This document shows, piece after piece, positions 22,683-34,560 of a DNA stretch of 64,000 nucleotides (positions are counted from its first letter, which is position 1; each line of letters opens with the position of its first letter). The stretch comes from Eriocheir sinensis (taxonomy: Eukaryota > Arthropoda > Malacostraca > Decapoda > Varunidae). The stretch lies in NCBI RefSeq assembly GCF_024679095.1, contig NC_066544.1:1806684-1870683 (forward strand), in the 5' to 3' direction. The notes below the pieces were generated by a model. It saw only the letters and a list, made by a program, of their open reading frames with translations. It had not been told where the DNA came from and searched no databases. The translations under genes were made by a program, and so were the position numbers.

Positions 22683-23640
22683 GATACTTCGTCGAAGGCC
22701 GGGAATTTCACATTTTACACCGACCACAAGCCTCTTGCCACAACTTTCATGAACAACAAGTCTACCTACACTCCCAGGCAGCTGCGCCACATTGACTTCA
22801 TCTCACAATTTACGACAGACATCCGGTACGTAGGCGAAGACAACATCCCCGCCGAAGCTCTCTCCCGCAACATCTTTGCAATATCCTCCTCCCTCATCGA
22901 TTATGCCGCCATTGCTGCAGACCAAGTTGACGCCGCCGAGCTGCAGCAGTCGGTCGAAGACATAACAACGGACACCATCGCCAGAGCCTTCGTCAACACC
23001 TGGGTGTCACGCTTCTGTACACCTCTCAGCCTCACATCTGACCGTGGAAGCCAGTTCGAGTCGAGCCTGTGGGACAAGGTCATGTCCATCCTGGGGATCA
23101 AGCGTATCAGAACCGCCAGCTACCATCCTCAATCCAATGACCTTGTCGAACGCTTCCACCGCCAACTCAAGGCCTCGCTGGCAGCAACGATACAGGACCG
23201 CAGCGACTGGACCTCAACCCTGCCCCTAGCCCTCCTCGGCATACGGACGTCCCTTAAGGAAAACTTCGGCCACTTCTCTGCAGAGCTCCTGTACGGCACC
23301 ATTCTCCGCCTACCAGGAGAGGTTCTCTCGCCCACCACTCCTGGCCCTTTCAGTGACATCCAGGACTACGCCAGGAACCTCAAGGACACCATGCAGAGAC
23401 TCCAACCAGTGCCGCCGCGTACATCACCCTCCACGACGTTCGTGAGCCAGGACTTCGACACCTGCACACACGTGTTCGTGCGAGTGGACGCCGTGAAGAA
23501 GCCTCTTCAACAACCGTACGATGGCCCCTTCGCCATCCTCAAGAGGACGCACAAAAACATCACCATCGACCGCCACGTCAAGTCCGACATCATCGCCATT
23601 GACCGGGTCAAGCCAGCGTATCTCCTGCGTCCAGATCATC
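22683..23640 (+). pseudogene. Gypsy-B RNase H end and integrase, internally deleted
   Basis: The sequence resumes with FTFYTDHKPLATTF and HIDFISQFTTDIRYV...NIPAEALSR, the end of RNase H. Integrase starts too late: LQQSVEDITTDTIARAF runs straight into WVSRFCTPLSLTSDRGSQFES. The HHCC zinc domain and the first catalytic Asp are therefore missing, probably by deletion near 22985. The second Asp (TSDRGSQFE) and Glu (SNDLVERFHRQLK) remain, with a C-terminal domain to KPAYLLRPDHPP. No LTR was found on either side. Confidence 0.85.
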
Positions 23641-23951
23641 CACCAACCAACACCGCGTCAGTGTCCCCTAATCCAGTACCCAAAGACAGTGTCCAGTGCA
23701 ACAAAAAACAAACAAACATGTACAGTCACCTCTCGATTAACACGAGTTTAAATAACGCGTTTTTTATATTTAACACGAGTTGATATTTAAGGAGATACGT
23801 TTAACCAAGGATTATATACCATAAGGATAGCTCACTAAGCTTTTGTTTTACCCACAATGCACCGCGGATGACGTCACACATGTAAACAAATGGTGCTCGG
23901 CGGCAAACTGGGTCACTTCACTACGTTCTCACCGTAGCGTGCTCAGTGAAA

Positions 23952-24137
23952 ATGGTGATTTGTGGTGTATATGGGTGTTACAGTGGCTCAACTGCGGAAA
24001 GTTGTCAAGGTGTTAAGTTCATTAAGTTTCCTAGAGACAAACGCACCTTGAAGAAGTGGATTTTGGCCTGCAAACGAAAAGATAAAGTGAAGGTGAAGTC
24101 TGCGCGGGTGAGGTCCAAACATTTTTCAAGAAAGTGA
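23952..24137 (+). pseudogene. THAP-type zinc finger remnant
   Basis: The 61-residue frame begins MVICGVYGCYSGS and continues FIKFPRDKRTLKKWILACKR to ARVRSKHFSRK, then stops. THAP domains are C2CH fingers: the first pair (CGVYGC), the FP-x-D and KKW motifs and the final H (SKHF) are all present. The third ligand, normally the Cys of the VCSKHF signature, is Arg here. The full ~90-residue domain is cut at the SKHF. THAP domains occur in P-type and other transposases and in host DNA-binding proteins. Placement between inverted repeats suggests a transposon origin. Confidence 0.65.
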
Positions 24138-24224
24138 TAACATTAAAGAAAAGCCAATAAAGCTCTATAGTGAAAGTTTGGTAAAGGTAAATTCATTTAG
24201 TTAATAATTTGCATAAATATTATA

Positions 24225-25298
24225 CAACATGAGTCCTTGATTTGCACGATAGATGCGTTCCAGAAGGGAACGTGCAGAGTAAATTTCGTGCAATGTAAGG
24301 ATGATCACCCCCAGTACTGGAGTAAACTGGGTAATTATTGAAAATCACTCCGCACCTCCAAAATACGATATTACGCCTCCATATTGTACTTAAGGGACGA
24401 AATACATGTCTCTTATCCATAATATGAAGGCGGAAAAACTTAAAAATAATGAAAAAGTGGTAAAGGTGGTGAAAAGGCATATTATACATACTCTACATAC
24501 TGTTGTGCTGGAAGCTTCCCCCGACGTCCATGGGGCTCTAGAAGGCTCCGGGAAGAGCGAGCAGGGGGGCGGGGAGCAAAGCCTCGTCCGCGCCCCGCGG
24601 GGCGCGGCCAGGCGCCAGGCGGGAAGTGTTGCCAACTCGCACATACTTTTGCTACATGTTCTTGTATGATCTAAAATATACTGTAACATTCTAGACTGTA
24701 CTGTTCTGGATATATATAGGAGAAGAGGGCGAGAGGAGTCCAGTCCCAGTCATAGTAAGCTAGTGGTAAGTGAAGAGTCAGAGTGAAGTGTACTACTAAG
24801 GAAGAATATTAAACTACAGAAGTTGTGCAAAGTGTTTACATATCTCCCTCCCACGGAGTCTCCTGACGGCGACACGGAACCCAAGTAACACGTCCGGCAT
24901 AACAATACACTATGTTAAAGGATGGGAGTTGATTGAGTAAACCTCGATCTCTTTGGAGTACTACCACATGCTGGAGAATCCGATGGGCGCTTGGGAGCCA
25001 TGGTTAATTGGTGGTAAGTTGATAACACACTGAACGAATGGGGAGAGAGACGCTACCACAGCCGTGCGTGGGTAAAGAATGAGCGGCCTGGGTGGCGGTA
25101 AACACAGCGGGTGGCGGGAAACACCTAGTGACGCCTGATGGCTGCATTACTGAACTAAATCAGCCGCGCCAAACTTGATTTTCTTGAAATCGTGTTATTT
25201 TAAGGAATCTGTGTAATATGAGGAAAAAAACCATATTTTTTGACACCGTGCTATTTTGAATTCGTGCAATTAAAGTCGTGCAAATCAAGGACTCCCTG
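24225..25298. mobile_element. mariner-type non-autonomous element, split by a solo LTR
   Basis: The left end is CAACATGAGTCCTTGATTTG and the right end, reversed, CAGGGAGTCCTTGATTTG; both continue as CACGA. TA flanks both sides (24223-24224 and 25299-25300), as for Tc1/mariner elements. Without the solo LTR and its duplication the element is about 666 bp. No transposase. The sequence from 25299 to about 25650 is AT-rich with no gene. Confidence 0.75.
24501..24904 (+). mobile_element. Solo LTR of Gypsy-A family with ATAC duplication
   Basis: Full-length LTR, TGTTGTGCTGG to CCGGCATAACA, flanked by ATAC on both sides (24497-24500 and 24905-24908). No internal gag-pol is present, so it is the product of LTR-LTR recombination. 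The TATA box and initiator are intact. It lies inside the mariner-type element and is therefore younger than that insertion. Confidence 0.92.
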
Positions 25299-25817
25299 TA
25301 TATGTATGTATATAAAAAAATAAAAAAAATCCTTTCATTATATATGACAGGATTAGTTATCCCTGCAAATTAAGTTGTAGAAAACTTATGTTAATAAAAG
25401 TTAAGAAAAAGTAAGCATCGATGGTAAACAGAGCAATATTTCTGCAGCTTTTTTACCATGTTTCTCACATTATTTATATTATTGTATACTATTAGCCAAC
25501 ACAACAACTGCCTAATTTAACTACTTATCCTTAGCAATCAAAAAAGTGCAAAATCTGACCATGAATAAGAATAAATAAGGGTTTTCTAGTACATTTTATA
25601 CCGTGAGGGGAGGGTGAGTGTTAACCAGATGACGCACCGCAGTCATGACGTCATCGATGACGTTTCAGTGAGCTATCCTTATAGTATATAATAGTTGCGT
25701 TTAACTAACGCGATATGTTCGATTTAACACGAGTTTCATCGATGACGTCACCGAGCGGAGACGCTGTCTCAGTCTGAAGCTAGCCGGCACTGTCAGTGGA
25801 ATGTTTCTCTGGAATAC

Positions 25818-26222
25818 TGTTATGCCGGACGTGTTACTTGGGTTCCGTGTCGCCGTCAGGAGACTCCGTGGGAGGGGGATATGTAAACACTTTGCACCGC
25901 TTCTGTAGTTTAATATTCTTCCTCAGTAGTACACTTCACTCTGACTCTTCACTTACCACTAGCTTACTATGACTGGAACTAGCCGCTCTCTCGCCCTCTT
26001 CTCCTATATATATCCAGAACAGTACAGTCTAGAATGTTACAGTATATTTTAGATCATACAAGAACATGTAGCTAAAGTATGTGCGAGTTGGCAACACTTC
26101 CCGCCTGGCGCTTGGCCGCGCCCCGCGGGGCCCGGACGAGGCTTTGCTCCCCGCCCCCCTGCTCGCTTCTCCTGGAGCCTTCTAGAGGCCTATGGACGCC
26201 GGGGGAAGCTTCCAGCACAACA
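25818..26222 (-). mobile_element. Solo LTR of Gypsy-A family, reverse orientation
   Basis: On the plus strand it reads TGTTATGCCGGACGTG ... CTTCCAGCACAACA, the exact inverse layout of the LTR at 24501. The left flank is atac and the right flank ctct, so no target duplication is seen. With the LTR at 24501 it forms an inverted pair about 0.9 kb apart. Confidence 0.9.
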
Positions 26223-26727
26223 CTCTGTTCCCACTAGCACTCGTGTTGTTGTCGGGGCGTCACTGCACACGCATGCACACATGGCACGGCACTTAGCACG
26301 ACTGGGTGTAAGGGCGCCTCTGCACTCGATGTTCGCGGGGCGAGAAGAGGTGCTGACGGGCGTCGGGGGCCACTGCGGAGGGAGTGCAGCTGCAGGAAAC
26401 GCCAACGGTGATGTCGATGCCGCGGGAGTAGAGGGCGCCGGCAGGGAAGCCAGGAGCCACAGCGGCAGAAGGTTGGTGAGGTGGCGACTGACTGGTGTGC
26501 CGGGCTGGCGAAGGAAGAAGGCGGCCGTGGGAGCTGTGTGCGGCAGGCAGAGAGACTGATGCACGGTGGTGAGTTACCCGTAGGAGCGGGTGGCTGGGCT
26601 GGGCAGAGCGAGGTACCGCGGCGAAGGTAAGACGGCTGTACGGGCGGCGTTGGAATGGCTGGCTGGGGCTGGGCTGGGCAAGGAGTGGCGAGGTGCTGGA
26701 TCCTGCTGGCGTTGAGGTAGCCATGGG
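26223..26727. other. GC-rich segment, no recognisable gene
   Basis: Clearly more GC-rich than its surroundings. A minus-strand frame (26724 to 26293, 143 codons, Pro/Ser/Ala-rich) and a plus-strand frame (26281-26559) are open, but neither shows a known domain, and long frames are expected in such composition. It could be a host CpG-rich region or the leader of an element. It is the target site of the nested insertion that follows. Confidence 0.35.
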
Positions 26728-26943
26728 TAGGGGTGGGCAGGTACCGGTACCAGTACCGGTACCAGATTGCTCGGTACCGGTACCAGTTGCTCGGATTTAT
26801 TTATTGGATTTATTGATAATTCTTCATGTCCGATTTTTTTTTTAGGTTGCTAATAAATATTGTTTTTGTTATTAGACTATGATCGAGTACATCCATAATA
26901 ACTATACATGCTATTTTTTTATCGAAAAAATAAATATTCACTT

Positions 26944-27009
<66 letters not shown>

Positions 27010-27309
27010 ACCACTCAGTGAGTGGATATCTCGGTGATATGGGTTCTCGACTACTCGATCATAGTCTAATAACAATAAAAATATTTATTAGCAACCTAAA
27101 AAAGAAAAATAATCGGACATGAAGAATTATCCAGTAACTCCAATAAATAAATCAAATAATAAAATAATGGAAACGGGAGCTGTGATGGAAACAGAAAGCA
27201 GGACAAAATGGTGGGAACTTGGGGAGACGGTCAGCGGGGCAGTGACTCAGCGTCTACAAACAGGCAGTGCTGGATTAACATAGTAGCAGATGTAGCAGCT
27301 GCTACGGGC

Positions 27310-28754
27310 CCCGCGCTTCACAAGGGCCCCGCGCTTGGTTGAGCAAAAAAAAAAAAATAAATAAATAAATAAATAAATAAATTGTAACAATTGGGGACTT
27401 GTTATGTGGAAGAAAATATTTCTTTGTGTGTGTGCTGTCGCGGGCTGTCGTGAGGCCCGTGAGGGGGACTAGGGACCCCGGTCCTTCATCCCTTCGCACC
27501 CTTCATGTATGTATTGTAGGTTGTTTACGGGAGTTGAATAGTGGTGGGGATTGTGTGTAGTTGATGATGAGAGAGTGGGTGATGAGGAGGGTGTGTTTGT
27601 TGAGTAGCTAGTGAGGTGAGTCCTTATGACGAAGTTGTAAAGGCGACAGCGTTGGAGGAGGATAGGGAGTGTAAGTGGGATGCTGCGTATAATTTGTGAA
27701 CTGTTTAGTGGCTGTGTAGTGTTGTTGGGGATTTGAAGTGCGTGTAAGAGTGTTGAGGGTTGTGTAGAAGTGTTTGGCTGTGTGTGATGATAGAACCTAA
27801 TTAGTAGCGAGTGTATTGAGAGAGCAAGAAGGAAAGTGAAGTAATGTCACGATGTGGCTACCCGCGAGGGAGCAGCGAGCTAGGCAGAGGCCTGGCAGGC
27901 AGAGACGCGCTTACCACCACTCTAGATAGACGTGTATGGCTTGTGCTCTGCTTTACTGTTGTGGGGAATCTTAACGTAAATGTTGTGGGCTTTCTTGCCT
28001 TTGTGTGCTTTTCCCCTCAGTAAACAGTGACACAAGCTGGCTGAGGCCTCATACAGTAGTATTTGGGGAGTTTTGGCCCTTGTTGATGGTGGTGTCTCTC
28101 CTCCCCTGTTTTTATGGGAGTATAAGTCAACCGTGGGTGGAGGTTAATAGTTTGGAGTGAGAGCTGCTAAGGGCTTGTTGAAGCCAGCAGTTGCCCTTAG
28201 GGGTACTGGGAGTGATATAGAGATCCTCCCTTATTTGAGTGCTTGTTGTTTGCACTGTATAGGCTTTTTGTGAGGCCTTAAGGGGGGCTGCTTGACCTCC
28301 CTTTGTTCTTGGGCACCGCGAGGGTGCTGACTGTCTGTCTGTCTGTGTGTGAGTGAGATTGGTGTGTTTTATTTTTATTTTGAGAGGGCCTGTAGTGGCT
28401 GAGTCTTGCCCTACACCAGTTAAAGCCTGTGTTTATTTTCTTTGTGTGTGTACATAGTCTGTGAGGAGTGTTTGGAGTCCGAGGGAGGAGTAGAAGGAGG
28501 AGTGTGTTGCTGTTATTTTCTCCTGATGGTCCTGTGTTTTTTTTTTGGTGTTGGTGGAGTGGACCTGGGGGTATGACCTGTGGGTGTTGAGAGAGTGTCC
28601 CGCCGTTGTTTTCCTTGAAGGAGCAAGACAGGCCCTGGGGACTACTCTGTTTATTTTTTGGTGGTGTTTTGAGCTGTGTGAAGCTCTGTGGGGGTGACCA
28701 GTGTGTCCTCCCCTTTTTGTGCTTGTTTAAGCACTGTTTAGGACTGACTTCACA
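27310..28754. other. Long non-coding 5' region of the hAT element
   Basis: After a poly(A)/(TAAA)n stretch at 27345-27382 come about 1.3 kb rich in G and T, with no frame of interest. It may contain the promoter or an intron of the transposase gene, or old captured sequence. No splice sites were assigned. Confidence 0.4.
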
Positions 28755-30103
28755 ATGACTTCACGAGCCAGAGATATGGGAAGGAAATATCTTTCCGGAG
28801 CAGAGAAAGCCAGAAGAAAGAGAGAGGCATCAGAAGAGCAACAGAAATTACTGCAAAAAATGCCTAAACTCACAACGTTTTTTTCTACTACGTCACCATC
28901 TGCTGTTGGTTCAACTACTTATGATGATGATACTATGCTGGAACTTCAGCAGCCTTGCTCAAGCTCAAGTACTACAGAGCAAGAACAACAGGAACCAACC
29001 AAGGCAATAGAAACTCAACAGCCTTGCTACTCACCAACACCTATCATTCCAGATCTGGCAGCTCAATCCAATGATTTAGGGAGTGGCCTTTAATTCTTAC
29101 ATATGAACAAAAAGGAAATGGGCAGCAAGAGGCAGCTCAGAATGTCAACACATGAACAGTGACTTTACCAAATCAAAGAGATTCTATGGGGCTGAAGGTT
29201 GCAATAGATATTGTAAAAGCAATATTTTACTCATGTACATAAAACCACAAATGAAAAGCGGCTTAGGGAGTGGTTATGCTACAGCGAGACCAAAGGCAAT
29301 TTGTACTGTTTTATCTGCAAACTAGAAGCCTCATCAAACACTGAATTGCACGTATTTTGTGAAGGTTTCAATGACTGGAAAAATGCACAGTTGCTCATTG
29401 AGAGACACGAGTTAAGTTCGAGGCACAAAGCTGCGGTCCTGTACCTGATCAATCTCCGAAAAGATGGAGAAAAATTGATGCTGCCCTGACGAAACAACTT
29501 GAGGACGAGAAGAAATACTGGGGTTCCCTACTGGAGAGGATCATAAATGTCATAAAGTTCTTGTGTGAAAGAGGGTTGGCCTTCAGAGGAACAGATGAAA
29601 CAGTAGGGTCTCCTAGCAACGGAAACTATTTGGGACTGTTGGAGCTTCTTGCAACTGTAGATCCATTCTTGTGCCAACACATCAAGATGCATGCGAACCG
29701 TGGAAAAGGGCACACTTCCTACTTATCAAAGACCATTTGCGAAGAGGTAGTCGAGATATTGGGAAAAGCAGCTGAAGATACAATCGTCAGTGAACTGAAA
29801 GAAGCTAAATACTTTTCCATATCACTAGATTCAACCCCGGACATTACTCACACGGACCAGCTTTGTTTCACAGTAAGATATGTCAAGCCAACAGGGCCTG
29901 TGGAAAGGTTTCTGGCATTTCTGCCAATGGAAGGCCATACTGCTCAGCAGATTTTCGACAGCCTCGTACAGTACACCAGTGAGAAGGGTATCAATCTTGC
30001 CGATTGCCGTGGACAGAGTTACGACAACGCGTCCAACATGAGCGGGAAATATAATGGAGTACAGGCACTTGTCAAAGAAAAATTTGGTGCTGCTGCAGAA
30101 TAT
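28755..30103 (+). pseudogene. hAT transposase, N-terminal part
   Basis: An ATG at 28755 opens MTSRARDMGRKYLSGAEKAR, a Lys/Arg-rich start typical of ZMYM1-like hAT proteins, then QKMPKLTTFF. After a frame change comes a TTF-type BED-like zinc finger: YCFICKLEAS, FNDWKNA, then HELSSRH (29301-29440). The catalytic domain follows from 29561: ISLDSTPDITHTDQL (first Asp) and GQSYDNASNMSGKYNGVQAL (second Asp). At 30103 the frame enters the Gypsy-C LTR, inside the codons for AEY. At least two frame changes precede that point. Confidence 0.88.
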
Positions 30104-30548
30104 TGTTGTACTCCACTTGTCTACCCCTCACACAGGCAGACAGGTGCTCTCCCAATTACTTAAACTGGGCTCGCTATGGAAAACACAGTGCTCCCACGAG
30201 GCGGACAGCAGACACAAAGACACTCCGGCGGACACACTCGCACACACCCACAGAGCACACAGCGAGGCACAATTAAATACAGGGCGGACTTTCTTGGGGT
30301 TTACTAAGCAATAGCACGTTGTACAATCCTTATAGTCCAAGGGGGAGGCAGTCAAGGCACAAATCACAGGCGATTAAGTCCTAAGGCACAGAGCACAGGC
30401 GAGCGCGTCCTTTGTCTTCTCTCCGTCTCCACTCTTCCTCGCCGCATGGCGTCCTTCTCAGCCCGCCCCCTCAACGGGGCCGCAGGAACCCTCATTACGT
30501 CACGTGGCGCCAATTACAATTTAAACTAAGCTAAGCCTTGGCGTAACA
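30104..30548 (-). repeat. Gypsy-C 3' LTR
   Basis: On the minus strand it starts TGTTACGCCAAGGC and ends GGAGTACAACA. It is 445 bp and nearly identical to the 5' LTR. Identical short open frames in the two LTRs are not genes. Confidence 0.96.
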
Positions 30549-30563
30549 CTACCCCCCCCTTAA
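30549..30563 (-). other. Gypsy-C polypurine tract
   Basis: Read on the minus strand, AAGGGGGGGGTAG precedes the 3' LTR. A purine run at this position primes plus-strand cDNA synthesis in LTR retroelements. Confidence 0.8.
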
Positions 30564-30627
30564 GCGCAGGCGACCCGCCTCGCCAACTTAACAAAACAAA
30601 TAAAACATAACTGGGGAACTAAACAAA

Positions 30628-31948
30628 TCATTCTGTATCAAAATCTGTAAGCCATCCTGGCCTCCTCCTCTCACGTCTTGGTCGTCGCGGTGGAGGTGAG
30701 GGCGAGGAGAGGCAGCGGCTGGTCCAGGTCACCAGCAGAGCCGGCCTCCAGGTCGGCGTCTCCACCTGCCTCCTCCTCCACATCATCCGCGACCTCGACG
30801 TCCACCGGGTCAAGTTCTGCCCGGTCCTCCTCGTCACTACTGGGGTAGTCAGGGTCCTCCTCAGCGCCAGTACCCCAGGAGTAACGGCCCGGCCCATGGT
30901 AGCGCCAGAGCCGGTCAACGTGGACGACAGAGGAGCGTTTGCGGCCCTCCTGATGCGGTAGGTGACAGCGGACAGGACTGCAATCACCGTGTAGGGCCCC
31001 TCCCAGGGACTCTGCAGCTTCGGTGATAACCCTTTCTTCCGGCGAGGGTTATGCAGCCACACTCTGTCACCCACCGCATACTTCACGTCCCGCATGCGGC
31101 GATCGTAGTAGTCCTTCATCGCCTGGCCTGCCACTCTGAGCTTGCCGCGCACCTGGTGATGGACCTCGACCAGGTTCTCCTGCAGCGCGGCAGCGAAGCC
31201 AGAGGTGACAGTCGGCAGGCCCACGTCCGGCGGCCGCCCCGTCGCCAGATCCACGGGGAGTCTGAGCTCGCGGCCAAACATAAGACGTGCGGGTGTATAG
31301 TCAGTGGCCTCGCACAGCGGACCGGTACGCCATCAGCATTGCGGGCAACTTGACGTCCCAGTCCTCCTGGTTTGCCCCGCAATACTTGGCCAACTGCTGT
31401 GCGAGTGTCCGGTTGAACCGCTCCACCATCCCGTCCGACTGCGGGTGGAGTGGCGTCGTTCGGGTCTTCCGCACTCCCAGCAAGTCGCAGCACTCACGGA
31501 ACACACGGGACTCGAACTCACGGCCCTGGTCTGAGTGCAGTTCTGACGGCACACCGAACCGGGTGAAGCACTCGTTTACTAGGACACTCGCCACTGTTTC
31601 AGCCTCGTGGTTCGGGAGCGCATACGCCTCAGGCCACTTCGTGAAGTAGTCCATCACGACGCATACGAAACGATTGCCCTGGGCGTCATGGGCAGCGGGC
31701 CAGCAATATCTACAGCAACCCGCTCCATTGGCGCCCCACGCTGTACAACTGAAGCGGAGCCCGATTCCGGCGTGTGGGGCCCTTTTTCGCACTACAAACG
31801 TCACAGGCCCGACACCACTCGGAAACGTCGTTCCGCATACCGACCCAGTAGAAGCGCTGGCGGAGACGTTTAAGGGTCTATTAATCGCCCAAGTGGCCAC
31901 TAGTAACACCGGCGTGCAACTCCCGTAACACCTCAGCACGCTTTGCAC
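30628..31948 (-). pseudogene. Gypsy-C integrase
   Basis: In the first frame (31948 to 31301) the core shows VVMDYFTKWPEAYALPN (first Asp), LHSDQGREFES (second Asp) and SDGMVERFNRTL (Glu), a complete DDE set. The start of this frame is shifted relative to the zinc domain. The second frame (31281 to 30628) carries FGRELRLPVDL, DRVWLHNPRRKKGLSPKL and SPWEGPYTVIAVLSAVTYRI, the C-terminal domain. The break lies at about 31300. Integrase joins the cDNA to host DNA. Confidence 0.9.
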
Positions 31949-33742
31949 GGGGTACCACCACTACCCAGGCGTCTCTGCCCACTCCGCCTAACACCTCCCA
32001 GCGCTTTACTAGCACTCCCCACCGGTCCAACCGCAGCGTCTCCCACTGGTCGACGAGGCACTTAGTGGCAGGACTCTCCGCCGACACTTCCTCCCACCGG
32101 GGTCGCTCACCGCTGGCCCTGAGCCAACGCACTACAGGAGCAAGAGCGGGGTCTGCGCTCTGTGCCTCACGCCACCGGTCGTTGCCTTCAGTGGCGTTGG
32201 CAGGCACTGTTAAGCGTCGGCAAACAGGGTCAGGGTCCCGACGCGCCTGGTGTGAGTAGCTTGCCTCACACGGGCTCTGACTCACGGCGTCAGGTTCTTC
32301 AGGGACGGAATGTGAGCTACCTGCCTCACACGGGCGTCGAGTCACAGGGTCGGGGTCCTTGCCAGCACAGTGAGAGCAACCTGCCTCACACGGGCGCCGG
32401 CTCAAACTATCGGCGTTGCTGTGCACACGACCCGGGCGGTGAACAATCCGGTAGTTGAACTGCTCGAGCCTTCCCAACCACCTCGCCAGCTGACCCTCCG
32501 GCGCCTTCAGTGTTTTCAACCACTGCAGGGCAGCGTGGTCGGTCCGGACGGTGAACTCAGCGCCGTAGAGGTACGGCTGGAAGTGCTCGAGACTTTTTAC
32601 TACTGCCAGCAGCTCCTTCCTGGTCACGCAGTAGTTGCGTTCAGGCCTACTGAACTTGGCGCTGTAGTAGGCCACCACGTGCTCCTTCCATCCTTCACCT
32701 GCGACAAGACAGCCCCGATGCCCTCCGCACTGGCGTCGGTGTCAAGCAGGTAAGGGAGCTTCGGGTTGGGGTACGGCAGGACCGGCGCCTCCACTAGGGC
32801 CCTCTTCAGGCCGTCGAACGCAGCCTGGCACGCCTCGTCCCACTCGAAAGGCACTCCTTTACGAGTGAGGCGGTGTAGCGGCGCCGCGATGGTGGCGAAG
32901 TCCTGCACGAAGCGACGGTAGTAGGTGCACAGACCCAAGTAGCTCCTGACCTCAGCTACGTTAGTGGGCCGAGGCCAGTCTGCTACTGCTGCCACTTTCT
33001 GCGGGTCTGTGCGCACGCCGTCCTTGCTGACGACATGCCCCAGGAACGGCACCTCGTACTGGAAGAGGGAGCACTTCTTGGGGCTGAGCTTGAGGTTAGC
33101 CTTCCTCAGGCGTTGCAGGACCTCCTCCAGCCTCCCCAGCTCCTCCTCGAAGGTGCCTCCGTAGACGATGACGTCGTCGAGGTAGATGAGGGCCGTCCTC
33201 CACTGCAGGCCGTCCAGCACCCGCTCCATCAGACGTTCAAAACAGCCAGGGGCGTTGCAGAGGCCGAAGGGCATGACATTAAACTGCCACAAGCCCTGCC
33301 CGAAGGAAAAGGCTGTCTTCGGCTTGTCCTCTTCGGCCATCTCCACCTGGTGGTAGCCCGACTTCAGGTCGAGCGTGGAGAACCACCTCGCCCCTACCAG
33401 CGCGTCCAAGGTGTCGTCGATCCTCGGCAGGTGGTAGGAATCCTTCACAGTCACGTCATTCAGTGCCCGGTAGTCCACACAGAAGCGTTGTGTGCCGTCC
33501 TTCTTTAACCAGGACTACCGCTGAAGACCACGGACTGTCGGACTTCTCGATCACCCCTGATTTGCCAGGTCGTTGACGGTGCGCTGCATCTCCTCTCGTC
33601 GGGCAGGTGCGATACGTCGAGGGGGACACTTGATGGGCGCGCTGGTTCCAGTGTTGATGCTGTGTTTCACCAGCGACGTGCGGCCCAAGTCCAAGTCGCC
33701 CCGGCTGAACACGTCTGAGTACTGCGTCAAGGTGTGGCGCAC
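31881..33742 (-). pseudogene. Gypsy-C reverse transcriptase and RNase H
   Basis: From 33742 a short frame gives DVFSRGDLDLGRTSLV and APARREEMQRTVNDL. The RT proper is in the frame 33478 to 32624: MDYRALNDVTVKDSY, LDLKSGYHQVEM, MPFGLCNAPGCFERLME and YLDDVIVYGG (residues 99-102 hold YLDD). RNase H begins LLDTDASAEGIGAVLSQ and, after a shift at about 32680, continues YSAKFSRPERNYCVTRKELLA, TDHAALQWL and RPGRVHSNADSLSRR. The linker to integrase has three CEAG-S-H direct repeats. The active-site residues are all present. Confidence 0.9.
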
Positions 33743-33762
33743 CCTCTCCGCCTGCGACTCCG

Positions 33763-34560
33763 TCAGGTTAGCGGAGCCCTGAGCGCCAGGTCTTCAAGGA
33801 AGTCAGGCAGCACTCCCTCCGCAGGCGTAGACGCACTCTTCGACGGCTGTTCAGTTCGCTCCACCTCTTCACATGTGCCTAGTCTGGCACCAGCGGGTAG
33901 TCGCCGAGCCTCGTCAGAGAAGTTAGCAACGAGTACTGTCACTAACTCCTCCCCGCTCCCCACGAGGCTCCTCCCGACCGCCACACCGTCAGTCAGGTGC
34001 AGGTTTTCTGAGGGTTCTACTATGCCTTCCGCGTCGTGCATCACCCTCGACAGTCGACACTGGACTCGTCGCTCCGTCCTGGGGCAAGGTGCAGTCGCTC
34101 GGCCGTCACTACCTCGGCACAACCGACTTCCGGAAGCCAGGGCACCTCTTGTCCGTGCACCCTCATCCGCTTCCGTCCAAAGTCGATACATGCGCCAGTC
34201 TGCACCAGGTAGTCAAAACCGAGCAAGCCCTCTTCATCCAGGTCGGCGGCGTACACTGGCAGCCGCTCTTCTGCGCCGCCCACGCCGACACGAGCCACTA
34301 CAGGCCCCTGGAGTGCCACGCAATGCCCCGTCACGCCGCACAATCTCTGCGGGCGTCTGGGAGCCGCTCAGCGTCCAGCAACTCGGGGCGCACCAGGGTC
34401 TTTTCAGCCCCGGTGTCGACTGTCAGGCGGCAAGACTTACCGTCTACGTTGCCCTCCACCTGCACCGAACTAGTGGTATGGCGGCATCTTACACAAGTGG
34501 GGGCGTGTCGACCTTGGCAGGCTGGGTAGTCGCCCCCTTGTCCAGCCCGCTGCTGTTTCC
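33763..34560 (-). pseudogene. Gypsy-C protease region
   Basis: The retropepsin motif VDTGAEKTLVRPELL is at the end of the frame 35620 to 34331. The protease body continues in the frame 34343 to 34041 (VYAADLDEEGLLGFDYLVQT), and a third frame (34191 to 33763) leads towards the RT. Two frame changes lie within about 300 bp. Confidence 0.82.

Larger units (their letters stand above)
23722..25760. mobile_element. TIR element with pogo-like left end and THAP remnant
   Basis: The left end reads CAGTCACCTCTCGATTAACACG preceded by TA. Inverted similarity links 23735-23860 with 25660-25745: 'ataaggatagctcact' near 23822 is matched by its reverse complement at about 25665-25685, and 'aacacgagtt' occurs on both sides. 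The right terminus is degraded and the last ~20 bp of the TIR are not seen. The interior holds a THAP-like frame (23952) and a later nested element (24225-25298). Confidence 0.5.

Noticed and set aside
26293..26724. 143-codon minus-strand frame in the GC-rich block
   Set aside because: Low-complexity Pro/Ser/Ala composition, competing frames on both strands, no domain; listed only as a GC-rich region.
30128..30367. 79-codon minus-strand frame also present identically at 36180-36419
   Set aside because: Both copies lie in the two LTRs of Gypsy-C. The duplication reflects the LTRs, and no domain is recognisable.
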